From CBDDBK01 sp965225715 (GTDB taxonomy: Bacteria; Bacteroidota; Bacteroidia; Cytophagales; Flammeovirgaceae), in assembly GCA_965225715.1 (NCBI GenBank), contig CBDDBK010000004.1, positions 558,001 through 622,000 on the forward strand: a stretch of DNA of 64,000 bases. Direction: 5' to 3'. Both the position numbers and the translations under genes were made by a program. Positions within the stretch are counted from its first letter, which is position 1; each line of letters begins with the position of its first letter. The notes under the pieces were generated by a model. It saw only the letters and a program-made list of their open reading frames with translations, ran no database searches and was not told where the DNA came from. Of the stretch, positions 1 through 8,730 are shown piece by piece.

Positions 1-25
1 CAGAAATATTCCGAATTATCAGAAA

Positions 26-1216
26 TTAACCAAGGGCTTCTTTGACTTTATTGGCTGCTTCGCTAAGTAAAATAGCAGAAGTAACAAGAAGTCCAGACTT
101 TTTAATAATTTCACTAGCTTCTTTGGCATTAGTACCCTGTAAACGAACGATAATAGGTATTTTAATATCTCCAATATTTTGATAGGCTTGAACAATACCT
201 TGAGCGACTCTATCGCATCTTACAATACCTCCAAAAACATTAACTAATATCGCTTTGACATTTTCATCTTTTAAAATAATTCGGAAAGCTGCTTCTACAC
301 GCTCAGCATTTGCTGTTCCTCCAACATCTAAAAAATTAGCGGGATCTCCACCAGATAGTTTAATCATATCCATAGTTGCCATAGCTAAACCAGCTCCATT
401 AACCATACAACCCACATTTCCATCTAACTTAACATAATTCAAATCTACCTTACCTGCTTCTACTTCGGTAGGATCTTCTTCTAAAATATCTCTTAATTCA
501 GCAAGATCCTTATGACGAAAAAGAGCATTATCATCTAAACTAACTTTAGAATCTGCAGCAAAAATTCTATTATCTGATGTTTTTAAAACTGGATTAATTT
601 CAAATAAATCAGAATCTATTTCGGTATAAGCTTTATAAAGAGCAGTTATAAAACGGGTCATATCTTTAAAAGCAAAACCATAAAGTCCTAAGTTAAAGGC
701 TATTTTTCGGGTTTGGAAAGGCTGTAAACCCACACTCGGTTCTATAGTTTCTTTAAATATTAGATGAGGCGTATTCTCAGCAACAGCTTCAATATCCATG
801 CCTCCTTCTGTAGAATAAACAATCATGTTCTTACCTGTTTTTCTATTAAGTAAAATACTCATATAAAATTCTTCTGGTTTACTTTCACCTTTATAATATA
901 TACCTTGCTCAACAAGAATTTTATGGACTTTTTTGCCTTCAGTACCTGTTTGAGGAGTTACTAAGTTCATACCAATAATTTGTTCGGCATACTTTTTTAC
1001 TTCATTTAAAGATTTTGCTATCTTAACACCACCACCTTTACCTCGTCCTCCAGCATGGATTTGAGCTTTAACTGCCCAAGTATTCGTACCTGTTTTACTT
1101 TGAATTTCTTTGGCTGCATCTACAGCTTTAGCAAAATTATCAGCTACTATTCCCATAGGTACCGAAACCCCATATTTGGTTAAAGTTGCTTTTGCTTGAT
1201 ATTCATGGATATTCAT
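26..1216 (-). CDS. sucC: Succinyl-CoA synthetase (ADP-forming) beta subunit
   Basis: Catalyses the substrate-level phosphorylation step of the TCA cycle (succinyl-CoA + ADP/GDP + Pi to succinate + CoA + ATP/GTP) with the alpha subunit SucD, which is not in this window. The 396-residue product starts MNIHEYQAK, as is typical, and is close to the usual 388-400. An N-terminal ATP-grasp domain (about 1-235) carries the glycine-rich GGRGKGGG loop near residue 55. The C-terminal CoA-ligase domain carries VNVFGGIVRCD. The ATG at 1216 gives the standard N-terminus. A Bacteroidota -7 box lies upstream at 1397-1404. Identification is by family resemblance and is very firm. Confidence 0.97.
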   Translation of the reverse strand: MNIHEYQAKATLTKYGVSVPMGIVADNFAKAVDAAKEIQSKTGTNTWAVKAQIHAGGRGKGGGVKIAKSLNEVKKYAEQIIGMNLVTPQTGTEGKKVHKILVEQGIYYKGESKPEEFYMSILLNRKTGKNMIVYSTEGGMDIEAVAENTPHLIFKETIEPSVGLQPFQTRKIAFNLGLYGFAFKDMTRFITALYKAYTEIDSDLFEINPVLKTSDNRIFAADSKVSLDDNALFRHKDLAELRDILEEDPTEVEAGKVDLNYVKLDGNVGCMVNGAGLAMATMDMIKLSGGDPANFLDVGGTANAERVEAAFRIILKDENVKAILVNVFGGIVRCDRVAQGIVQAYQNIGDIKIPIIVRLQGTNAKEASEIIKKSGLLVTSAILLSEAANKVKEALG

Positions 1217-1258
1217 AATATGAATCAGTTTAAAAGAAAATATATTATAAAGTTAAAT

Positions 1259-1312
1259 TATAGTCAGGTCACTTGAAAAAAGGATTTTTGGAGGTTTTTA
1301 TAATAAGAAATT
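1259..1312 (+). repeat. Interspersed repeat R1, partial copy
   Basis: Contains the R1 hallmark CACTTGAAAAAAGGATTTTT followed by GGAGGTTTT. Other copies lie near 9.74, 18.6, 31.9, 32.2, 57.7 and 60.6 kb. It lies in the 298-bp gap between sucC and the PAS-UbiA gene, in which I see no gene. Confidence 0.6.
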
Positions 1313-1396
1313 AATTATTAAGACTAAGCAAAGTTAATAAAAAATAACTCATAGCCCAAATTATCTACTATGTATAAAGTGCTATTGAATTTCTTC

Positions 1397-1404
1397 CAAA
1401 TATA
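1397..1404 (-). promoter_or_regulatory. Candidate Bacteroidota -7 box upstream of sucC
   Basis: On the minus strand this reads TATATTTG, matching the Bacteroidota consensus TAnnTTTG. No clear TTG -33 element is seen at the right distance. It would give a leader of about 170 nt for sucC. Inference from motif only. Confidence 0.4.
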
Positions 1405-1514
1405 GCCCAGCTATTAAAAATAAGTGAATAATATTTTCTCATTGTAGATAGTTTAAATACCTAAAAAATATTTTTTCCAAATTGTTTATGTTTCTATTAG
1501 ACTTCAACATAATA

Positions 1515-2786
1515 CTATCCCAATAGTAAAGCCAGACTTATTAAAATACCACCTAAAGCACTTAGTTTAATTGTATTAATATTAGAAGCTACTAAAGTTC
1601 TTTTCAAGTAGTTAGCTTTTATATGTTTAACTATTTTTAAGCCAAAAAGTAAAATGAAAAGCCCAACGGCTATTAAAAAGTAATTCAAAGTAGGTAAATA
1701 AAAAGAAATAGCAATACAACTCAGAACTGCAAAAATTAGAAACCTTAGATAAAATTGAATAGATTTTTCTTTACCGTAAGTAACTACAAGATGATTTTTA
1801 CCTGTTTTTTCATCTGATTCTGCGTCTGGAAACTCATTGATTAATAATATATTAGTCGTTAACAATCCTGCAGGCAATCCAATTAAAAAAGTTATGAAAT
1901 TTAACTGTTGCGTTAAGACAAAAATAGTTCCCATAGTGACTAAAGGTCCAAAAGCTAAACAGATAGCAAATTCACCCAAACCCTTTTTAGCTACCAAACG
2001 AACAGGAGGGGCTGTGTAAAAATATCCAATTCCTAATCCTAATATGCCAATATATAGAGTTGGTAAACCTGTTTGATAAACCAAATAAAGACCTATGCTT
2101 ATGCCAATTGCTAATAGCAAAACACCAAGTTTTTTTGTTCCCTTTAAAGTAATTAAACCCAATTCTATAGCTCGACTGCCTCCAGAATACTGGACAAAGT
2201 AATCATTATTAGCATCATCTGTCCCATCTTTTACATCAAAATAATCATTCATTACATTAGAACCCAGATGTAAAAATATAATTCCCAGTAAAACTAAAAT
2301 AAAATTGAAAATAGGAAATCCAATGCTAATAGGGCTTAAAAAATAATTATATGCATAAGCTCCACCTATCAAGGCCGGTGCAATGACTGCTGTTATAAAT
2401 GGAAGACGTGTAATGGCTAAGGCTTTAATAATTTTGGTTCCTATTTTAATTTTTACATCTATTTTTTCATCTATTGGCTCAGTTACACCACAAAAACCTG
2501 TTTGAGGCTTATCTTTTCCATTCTCAAAAGTAGGTGTAATCTTAATTTTAGCATTAAAGATAGAATCATCTTTGCGAATAAATTGGGTTTTAGTAACATA
2601 TTCTCCTTTTTTACTGGCTTCTTCAAGCCAAATAGGTACGTTTTGTAAGACAATTTCTCCGGGTGAAAATAAAGAAACTCTTTTTTTCCCGATTAACTCA
2701 TTGGCTTTATATCCAAAAATAGACTCAGCATCTTTATTCAAGGTTTTTATAATACCTTCATTATCACAAGTAATAACACTTTTCAT
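1515..2786 (-). CDS. PAS domain fused to UbiA-family prenyltransferase (MenA-like)
   Basis: 423 residues in two parts. Residues 1-105 look like a PAS sensor domain (N-terminal CDNEGIIKTLNKDAESIFGY, then an FIRKDDSIFNAKI strand). Residues 115-423 are an integral-membrane UbiA prenyltransferase with the two aspartate motifs, NDYFDVKDGTDD (about 185-196) and DAESDEKTGK (about 320), and multiple hydrophobic helices. The prenyltransferase part resembles 1,4-dihydroxy-2-naphthoate polyprenyltransferase (MenA) of menaquinone synthesis, but substrate is inferred. A MenA protein is normally about 300 residues, so the N-terminal PAS part is an addition. The reading frame is continuous, so the fusion is real in this sequence. 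What the PAS domain senses (redox, ligand) cannot be read from the sequence. Confidence 0.8.
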   Translation of the reverse strand: MKSVITCDNEGIIKTLNKDAESIFGYKANELIGKKRVSLFSPGEIVLQNVPIWLEEASKKGEYVTKTQFIRKDDSIFNAKIKITPTFENGKDKPQTGFCGVTEPIDEKIDVKIKIGTKIIKALAITRLPFITAVIAPALIGGAYAYNYFLSPISIGFPIFNFILVLLGIIFLHLGSNVMNDYFDVKDGTDDANNDYFVQYSGGSRAIELGLITLKGTKKLGVLLLAIGISIGLYLVYQTGLPTLYIGILGLGIGYFYTAPPVRLVAKKGLGEFAICLAFGPLVTMGTIFVLTQQLNFITFLIGLPAGLLTTNILLINEFPDAESDEKTGKNHLVVTYGKEKSIQFYLRFLIFAVLSCIAISFYLPTLNYFLIAVGLFILLFGLKIVKHIKANYLKRTLVASNINTIKLSALGGILISLALLLG

Positions 2787-2928
2787 AAGCTTAATTTATA
2801 AATTGAGATTTGGAAGATCAACTTAAAATATATAATCTGAAATTTTTATTAAAATACTACAATAATTTGGTTAATAAGTTATTGGTATAAAAGACTTTCC
2901 TATGAAAAAAAAGTAAGTATAAATAGTG

Positions 2929-2936
2929 TATATTTG
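2929..2936 (+). promoter_or_regulatory. Orphan TATATTTG -7 box
   Basis: A perfect TAnnTTTG match followed by CA, but no convincing gene follows within 900 bases. It may be a relic promoter of a decayed gene or drive an unannotated RNA. No -33 TTG is visible. Confidence 0.3.
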
Positions 2937-3040
2937 CAGTTTATTTAATCATAGAGTTCATTATAAACCTACATTCACAAGATTGCAAGGAACAACATTT
3001 TATCAACAAATACAAAATTATTTAGGTTTAGATTCTAAGA

Positions 3041-3140
3041 CAATAGTTCGGTAAATTTTGAAACAATAAGGTGCACCTTCAAAATTGTTTATATTTAAGT
3101 TGTTGATTTTCAATTTGTTATAAAATTTACCGCACCATTG
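3041..3140. mobile_element. 100-bp MITE with 19-bp terminal inverted repeats and 5-bp target duplication
   Basis: The ends 3041-3059 (CAATAGTTCGGTAAATTTT) and 3122-3140 are inverted repeats matching at 17 of 19 positions. The element is flanked on both sides by TAAGA (3036-3040 and 3141-3145), a convincing target-site duplication. The interior holds a perfect 12-bp palindrome AAGGTGCACCTT flanked by AAACAAT/ATTGTTT, so the whole unit could fold. No coding capacity. No transposase with these ends is visible in the window, so the mobilising family is unknown. Confidence 0.8.
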
Positions 3141-3435
3141 TAAGAGATAATAGAGGTAAAAATCTGGGCTTTGCCTTTGTTCTACTTAAGTTTGAATTAT
3201 AGCTCTATTGCGCAGTTGGAATGGTACGCTCTACAGTATTCTGCGAAATATGCCAAATATTAATGAAATCTTATTTTCCTTTTTAGAAATTGAAAACAAA
3301 TGTATTATATCTCATTCATATCTGTCACTTTTGTTAGAAACAATAGCTTTAAAGTCTTTTGAAGAGCTGCTATTTAAAAACTTTAATATTTATTATCTTA
3401 GAAACGTTTATTCTTAATATTAATCACTTAAATAT

Positions 3436-3461
3436 TTAAAAATCCTTTTTTCAAGTGATTA
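3436..3461 (-). repeat. R1 repeat fragment
   Basis: AAATCCTTTTTTCAAGTGATT is the reverse complement of the R1 start. It is bracketed by the inverted repeat TAATCACTT (3421-3429) / AAGTGATTA (3453-3461). Confidence 0.45.
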
Positions 3462-3578
3462 AGTATAAAACCTGAAAAATAGGCTTAGTTTAACTTAGAG
3501 ATGATCAAGAATTTCAGGCTAGCATTAAAAAAAAGGATAAGCGTAGTAAGGTTTTAGTACACTTGCTCAAATACTTGA

Positions 3579-3722
3579 AAGGCTTTCTTATAAAAAAATA
3601 ATATAATATCTAATTTATTGATAATAAAAGTTTTATAAAACATAATTTAAAATTTGTACAGAACCATTAAGTTTTAAATTTTTTGAAAGCCAAATATTTA
3701 GAATTTTTATAAGAAAATCTTG
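3579..3722. repeat. Putative second MITE-like repeat (R2) upstream of the metal permease
   Basis: AAGGCTTTCTTATAAAAA (3579-3596) is an imperfect inverted repeat of TTTTTATAAGAAAATCTTG (3704-3722). The right-hand 110 bp resembles 50262-50347 and 25716-25800, including ATTTAGA(A/G)TTTTTATAAGAAAA. The ends are AT-rich, so some similarity may be compositional. Apart from this, the MITE at 3041 and the R1 fragment, the 2787-3873 interval holds only fragments of broken reading frames. Confidence 0.4.
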
Positions 3723-3812
3723 TTTAAGAATAAGGTTATTTTTCTTGGAATTAAAAAATACAAGATTACCAGAAGCTTATTCAAAGATTTCAAATAATTT
3801 AGGTAGAATCTT

Positions 3813-3820
3813 TATATTTG
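3813..3820 (+). promoter_or_regulatory. Candidate -7 box for the znuB-like/gmk/dctQ operon
   Basis: TATATTTG matches TAnnTTTG and lies about 53 bases before the ATG at 3874. No -33 TTG at 19-21 bp. Confidence 0.45.
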
Positions 3821-3873
3821 TGACTTCTTAATACTTTAAATATATTAAAATCACATTTAATTAAACTTAAAAC

Positions 3874-4752
3874 ATGGATAGTTTTTGGATTATACTAAGT
3901 GGTAGTTTGATCGTGATAAGTTGTAGTTTATTGGGCTGTTTTTTAATTTTACGAAAAATGGCAATGATTGGAGATGCTATTTCCCATGCTATCTTGCCTG
4001 GCATCGTGGTTGCTTTTTTAGTCCAAGGCGGATTAAATAGTTTTCATACTTTTTTTGGAGCTGTTTTAGTTGGTTTATTAAGTACTTTTTTAATTTCTTT
4101 TTTAAATGTTAAAGGAAAACTTCAATTAGATGCCTCCATCGGCACGGTGTTTACCAGTTTATTTGCTATAGGTATTATATTAATTGCCTTTTATGCCAAA
4201 AATATTGATATAGATCAAGAATGTGTTTTATATGGAGAAATTGCTTTTATTCCCCTTGATATATGGATAACAAAAAGTGGTATCAATCTGGGACCTATTG
4301 CAGTTTGGCAACTTAGTATTGTAACCTTAGTTGTTATAGCTTTTGTAGTTTTTGGTTTTCAATATTTAAAAATAACAAGCTTTGATCCAACTTTTGCAAT
4401 CACTTTAGGCATTTCAACAACCCTTTGGCATTATTTACTCATGGGTGCTGTTTCTTTGGTTACGGTTTCTGCTTTTGAAGCTGTTGGTGCTATATTAGTT
4501 ATTGCTATATTAGTTGTACCACCCAGTACGGCTTACTTACTCACTCAAAATTTGAAGCATTTATGTTTATTATCAATTACTTTTGGTGTTTTTTCGGTTA
4601 TATTTGGTTACTTCTTAGCACTTTATATTAATAGTTCTATTGCTGGTTCTATTGCCACAGTGAATGGGTTATTTTTTGCCTTAGCTTTTATTTTTTCTTT
4701 ATTTAAAAATAGAACACTTTCTAAACTTAATGAACCTATCCTTACTACTTAA
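3874..4752 (+). CDS. Metal ABC transporter permease (ZnuB/MntB/TroC family)
   Basis: A 292-residue integral membrane protein of the ABC-3 permease family (zinc/manganese/iron uptake). The N-terminal SCSLLGCFLILRKMAMIGDA followed by ISHAILPG is the family signature; about eight hydrophobic helices follow and the conserved AFEAVGAILVIAILVVPPSTAYLL segment is present. The usual ATPase and periplasmic metal-binding partners are not adjacent, so they must be encoded elsewhere. It is the first gene of a tight group: gmk starts 17 bases after its stop. Metal specificity cannot be read. Confidence 0.88.
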   Translation: MDSFWIILSGSLIVISCSLLGCFLILRKMAMIGDAISHAILPGIVVAFLVQGGLNSFHTFFGAVLVGLLSTFLISFLNVKGKLQLDASIGTVFTSLFAIGIILIAFYAKNIDIDQECVLYGEIAFIPLDIWITKSGINLGPIAVWQLSIVTLVVIAFVVFGFQYLKITSFDPTFAITLGISTTLWHYLLMGAVSLVTVSAFEAVGAILVIAILVVPPSTAYLLTQNLKHLCLLSITFGVFSVIFGYFLALYINSSIAGSIATVNGLFFALAFIFSLFKNRTLSKLNEPILTT

Positions 4753-4769
4753 AATTTTATTCATATCTG

Positions 4770-5345
4770 ATGTCTAATAAAAAAATTATAATTTTTGTAG
4801 CACCTTCAGGAAGTGGGAAAACTACAATTATTCAACATGTCTTAAAACAAGATAAACGTTTGGGTTTCACTATTTCAGCAACTACCAGATCGCCTAGACC
4901 AAATGAAAAAGAAGGTAAAGATTATTATTTTATCTCTCAAAAAGATTTTAAAAAGAAAATAAAAGAAAATACTTTAGCCGAATATGCTGAAGTTTATGAT
5001 GGTGTTTTTTATGCAACTTTAATGAGTGAAATTAAAAGACTTTGGTCTTTAGGTAAGGTTGTAATTATGGATATAGATATTGAAGGTGCTTTAAATATGC
5101 AAAAGATGTATTCTAAAAAACAGCTTATAACCATTTTTATTAAAACACCTTCTGAAACTATTTTAAAAAAACGGCTTCTTCAGCGAGGTATACATAGTTC
5201 AGATGATATTAAAAAACGGCTTCAAAAGGTAAAAATAGAAATTGCACATACTTCTAAGTTTGATTATAGTATTGTTAATGATATTTTTGAAAATACTGTA
5301 CATGATATTCAAAAAATTATCAACAATTTTATCAATAACTCTTAA
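4770..5345 (+). CDS. gmk: Guanylate kinase
   Basis: Phosphorylates GMP to GDP. The 191 residues match the usual size. P-loop APSGSGKTT at about 11-19; GMP-binding segment TTRSPRPNEKEGKDYYF; lid arginines in KKRLLQRG. The usual Y-G-T of the GMP site reads Y-A-T here (VFYATLMSEI), a small departure. It lies between a metal permease and a TRAP small permease, a head-to-tail arrangement that looks like one transcript without an obvious functional link. Confidence 0.93.
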   Translation: MSNKKIIIFVAPSGSGKTTIIQHVLKQDKRLGFTISATTRSPRPNEKEGKDYYFISQKDFKKKIKENTLAEYAEVYDGVFYATLMSEIKRLWSLGKVVIMDIDIEGALNMQKMYSKKQLITIFIKTPSETILKKRLLQRGIHSSDDIKKRLQKVKIEIAHTSKFDYSIVNDIFENTVHDIQKIINNFINNS

Positions 5346-5369
5346 TTGAATTCCAAAAATAAATTAATT

Positions 5370-5900
5370 ATGTTTTATCGAATTATTCAGTTTTATGTTC
5401 ACTCTATAGATTATTTAAATGAGAAAATAGGCATTTTTGTTGGCTGGATAACGACTTTTATGGTTGCTATTTTTTGTTATGATGTTGGTATGCGTTATCT
5501 TTTTAATTATTCTAATGTTGCTATTTTTGAATTAGAATGGCATCTTTTTTCGCTTATTTTTCTATTAGGTGCTGGATATACTTTTCAAAATGATAAGCAT
5601 GTAAGGGTTGACCTTTTTTATAGTCGTCTAAGTAATAAAAATCAGGCTATTATAGATTTATTGGGTTGTATTTTTTTCTTAATTCCTTTTTGCTATTTAG
5701 CACTCTCAACAGCAATACCTTATACTGAAAACTCTTTTTCTATCGGTGAACATTCTGCCGACCCTGGTGGATTATCTTTTCGTTTTATTATAAAAAGTAC
5801 TATTATAATTGGTTTTATCTTGTTACTCTTGCAAACAACTGCTACTATACTCAAAAAATTGGTTATCATTTTTGGAAATCCTCTTAAGAATCATGAATGA
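5370..5900 (+). CDS. TRAP transporter small permease (DctQ family)
   Basis: Four hydrophobic segments and the DctQ-type stretch ELEWHLFSLIFLLGAGYTF followed by NDKHVRVDLFYSRL identify the small membrane subunit of a tripartite ATP-independent periplasmic transporter. The frame is open from a TTG at 5346, directly abutting the gmk stop, which would give 184 residues. I prefer the ATG at 5370 (MFYRIIQF). The large permease DctM and the solute-binding protein normally follow; here the next 412 bases hold no gene, so the subunit is an orphan locally. Substrate unknown. Confidence 0.85.
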   Translation: MFYRIIQFYVHSIDYLNEKIGIFVGWITTFMVAIFCYDVGMRYLFNYSNVAIFELEWHLFSLIFLLGAGYTFQNDKHVRVDLFYSRLSNKNQAIIDLLGCIFFLIPFCYLALSTAIPYTENSFSIGEHSADPGGLSFRFIIKSTIIIGFILLLLQTTATILKKLVIIFGNPLKNHE

Positions 5901-5930
5901 TGAATATTTTCCTCTCCTTAAACTCTTTTT

Positions 5931-5988
5931 TATGAAAAGTATTGGGTGGCTGTTGTAGGAAATATGATTTAAGAAAATACTTTTCATA
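5931..5988. terminator. Perfect 13-bp inverted repeat after dctQ
   Basis: TATGAAAAGTATT (5931-5943) and AATACTTTTCATA (5976-5988) can form a stem with a 32-base loop just after the operon end. It has no T-tract of the intrinsic-terminator type, so it may equally be a small mobile repeat. The rest of 5901-6312 shows only an AT-rich leader. Confidence 0.35.
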
Positions 5989-6253
5989 TTGAGAATGAAG
6001 TTGTTTAAAAATTAGTATTAAATTTATTAGTGTTGGGTAATATAAAAAAATGAATATCAAGTTAGGAGAAAAAGTTATATCCAAATTAATTTTTAGCTTT
6101 TCCTATAGCTTTTTCTTATTTCATTACAATTAGAGCTACAAACCAACCGTCATTTAACTTTTCTATAAGTGCCATTAATGTCATATTTTTCAATTAAACT
6201 ATATCTTGATTATTTACTAAACTATTCAATTTAAGCTGTAATTTTGTTTAGTT

Positions 6254-6261
6254 TATATTTG
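6254..6261 (+). promoter_or_regulatory. Candidate -7 box for the outer-membrane protein gene
   Basis: TATATTTG about 52 bases before the ATG at 6313. No properly spaced -33 element seen. Confidence 0.4.
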
Positions 6262-6312
6262 GAAAAGGCTTGGTGATAATATTCTTAACCTATTCAATTT
6301 ATAAAAGAAATC

Positions 6313-7044
6313 ATGAGACTTATATACACTATTTCTATTGGGTTACTATTTCAAACATTCTTACTTAACGCTCAGTATATTATAAAAAAAGAAGATAACT
6401 TTTTGTATCGAAAAGAAACATCTTTTGGGTTTAATATTAATTCAAATGGAGGTGGTTTTTTGAGTGGAATTTCCTTTAAACATAGCCGAGTTATTTCCCG
6501 TAGATGGTATCATCTTTTTTATTTAGATATAACCCAAATAAAAGATGGTAGTGAAGAAAGAACTAATACAGCTAATTCGAGTTATATACCTAATAAAATT
6601 CACTATTTGTATAATTTACGTCTTCAATATGGTCAAGAGTTTATTCTTTTTAAAAAAGCAAAAAAAAATGGTATTCAAATTGACGCGTTTGTTGTTGGCG
6701 GACTAAACTTAGGTATTGAAGCACCTTATTGTATTAGGTTTCAAGAATCACCAGGACTTTTAGAAAAAATTGTTCCCTATGATCCTAATATTCATGATCA
6801 AGCTTCTATACAAGGATTTGGTGGTTTTTTACCAAATCTAAGCTTATCTAAATATGTGCCTGGTATTTCAATAAAAGGAGGATTAAGTTTTGAATTTGGT
6901 GTTGGGACTTATTCAACTACAGGTTTTGATATTGGCTTTAATGTTGATGTATTTTCAAGAAAAATAGTTTTATTAACAACCGTACCAGGAAAATTCTTCT
7001 TTCCTTCTCTTTATATTAATTTATATTTTGGAAGTAGACAATAG
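6313..7044 (+). CDS. Hypothetical outer-membrane beta-barrel protein
   Basis: 243 residues with a signal peptide (MRLIYTISIGLLFQTFLLNAQ, cleavage after AQ). The remainder alternates short hydrophobic strands and glycine/aromatic-rich turns (SFGFNINSNGGGFLSGISFKH; ISIKGGLSFEFGVGTYS) and ends YINLYFGSRQ, as expected for a transmembrane barrel. It resembles Bacteroidota-specific small porin-like proteins of unknown role. Monocistronic, in its own intergenic space. Confidence 0.6.
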   Translation: MRLIYTISIGLLFQTFLLNAQYIIKKEDNFLYRKETSFGFNINSNGGGFLSGISFKHSRVISRRWYHLFYLDITQIKDGSEERTNTANSSYIPNKIHYLYNLRLQYGQEFILFKKAKKNGIQIDAFVVGGLNLGIEAPYCIRFQESPGLLEKIVPYDPNIHDQASIQGFGGFLPNLSLSKYVPGISIKGGLSFEFGVGTYSTTGFDIGFNVDVFSRKIVLLTTVPGKFFFPSLYINLYFGSRQ

Positions 7045-7117
7045 GCTCAAAAAGTCACTCTTTTTATAAAGGTTTATTTTTAAATCAATACACTTGCAAT
7101 ACTTTTTTATGAGAAAG

Positions 7118-8686
7118 TTATGCAAGGTGCATAGGTTTTAACAAGTCATTAACATATTTTACTGGATTAAAGGTTTTGGCTGGAACTTCAACAAAAATAG
7201 TAATCCAATTTGCCATACTGCCATTCCACAGTCCCGGTAATTCTAAGGCTTTAATTTTTTTGCCATTAATAGTTTTTGAACTAATAAAACCTGTATTAGG
7301 ATCTTGAAATTTTAATAAATCAAATTTTTTGCCTGTATAATCTTTTGTTCCAAAAACAAGGTCTACAGGATTAAAATGGGTGGCTTTTTTTGATAAAGCG
7401 ACTTGTTCTAAATCTGTCTCATCTATTTGAACACTCTCTATAATTTGAAGAGTTATTAGCCCCTTATTATCCTTTATCCAAAAAGGACCTCCTCCTGCTT
7501 GACCTGTATTAGCCACCATACCGGCAACTCGAATAGGACGATTAAGCCTATTTTTAAGATATTTCTTTTTTTGATTTAGTGTTTTTTTCTCATAATCTAA
7601 AGGTAAGATGATATTATAATTTTTAGTTATCTCTTTTTCGATAGGTAATAAATCTATAGATTCTACTTTTTCAAGTCGAACTATGAGATTAAAAATGTTT
7701 CTTTGAGTTTCTATAAACAACCCACCTAGTATTTTTTTCCACTTATAGGTTAGAGTTTGTTGATTTTCATGACTAATATTATCTATATTTTTCACAAAAA
7801 CTATATCTGATTTTAATTTATTCAAATTTTGCAAAAGTGCGCCATGTCCCCCCCTTCTAAAAAATAACTGCCCATTGTTGGTACGAAATAAAACGTTAGA
7901 TTCGTCTACTGCCACGGTATCGGTGGAAGAATTTTGAAAAGAATAAGAAGCCTGAAAATTAGTTCTATAGATTTTTTTATAACATTTTATAATTTTGTTT
8001 AAATGCTCATTAAAAAGACTTTCATGTTCCGATGATATTGTAAAATGCAAACCAATAGGTTTTTGTTTTTTACCTTTAAAACATTCAAAAGCTTCTATAA
8101 AATGTTCTTGTAAACTAGTTCGATAACTAGGCTTACTATCTTTAGAGTAGGTGTGAAATAATAAAAGAGCCTTTGGTAAAAAGCCATAGTTTAAACCTTC
8201 TTTTTCTAAAATAGCTTTTAAAATTGCCTTAAAAGACCGCATAACACGCATTTTGTCAAGGTTTTTTCCTTGTTTTTCTAACTTATTTTTTAAAAGTTCA
8301 TAAAAAGGAAAATGTTCTAATTGTTCTAAAAATAATTGGACAGAAGAAAAACGTTTACCATTTATAAAATCTTTGTATGCCTTTTCGGTTTCTTCAAATT
8401 TTTCTATAAAAGTATATAAATCTTTAAACATTCTTGAAGCCATTCCAGAAGCAGGTACAAATTTTATTATTTCAAAATTGTCTTTATAATTATCAAATAA
8501 ATTTTGGTATTTTTCTTGAGACTCAGAGTTCAAAATGACTATACCATTATTAATTGTAGCAGGTTTTTCTATATTTAATTTTGGAAAACCTTTTATGAAG
8601 CAATTAACTTGTTCTTTTATAGTTTCTTTTGATATACCTATATTTTTGATTTGAAGAATATCATTTTCGGAAAGTTGTATATTCAT
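7118..8686 (-). CDS. DUF4301 family protein
   Basis: 522 residues, matching the Bacteroidota DUF4301 family in length and in motifs I recall: FVPASGMASRMFKDLY near residues 75-90, a RRGGHGALLQNLN nucleotide-binding-like loop near 278-290, and RVAGMVANTGQAGGGPFWI near 388-408. The ASGMASRM and GHGALL pattern resembles sugar-nucleotide pyrophosphorylases (UTP-glucose/GlcNAc-1-P type), so a nucleotidyl- or phosphotransfer role is possible but unproven. Cytoplasmic; transcribed divergently from the XRE-S24 regulator with a 165-bp spacer. Confidence 0.8.
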   Translation of the reverse strand: MNIQLSENDILQIKNIGISKETIKEQVNCFIKGFPKLNIEKPATINNGIVILNSESQEKYQNLFDNYKDNFEIIKFVPASGMASRMFKDLYTFIEKFEETEKAYKDFINGKRFSSVQLFLEQLEHFPFYELLKNKLEKQGKNLDKMRVMRSFKAILKAILEKEGLNYGFLPKALLLFHTYSKDSKPSYRTSLQEHFIEAFECFKGKKQKPIGLHFTISSEHESLFNEHLNKIIKCYKKIYRTNFQASYSFQNSSTDTVAVDESNVLFRTNNGQLFFRRGGHGALLQNLNKLKSDIVFVKNIDNISHENQQTLTYKWKKILGGLFIETQRNIFNLIVRLEKVESIDLLPIEKEITKNYNIILPLDYEKKTLNQKKKYLKNRLNRPIRVAGMVANTGQAGGGPFWIKDNKGLITLQIIESVQIDETDLEQVALSKKATHFNPVDLVFGTKDYTGKKFDLLKFQDPNTGFISSKTINGKKIKALELPGLWNGSMANWITIFVEVPAKTFNPVKYVNDLLKPMHLA

Positions 8687-8730
8687 TTGTTTTATATTTA
8701 TTTATAAAAAAATAAAAAATGTTAATATGT

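Noticed and set aside
3208..3417. 69-residue plus-strand frame starting with TTG
   Set aside because: No recognisable motif, no promoter or leader, and it lies in a decayed AT-rich interval; treated as non-coding or remnant.
5884..6084. 66-residue minus-strand frame
   Set aside because: AT-rich composition, overlaps the dctQ end and the inverted repeat, no support.
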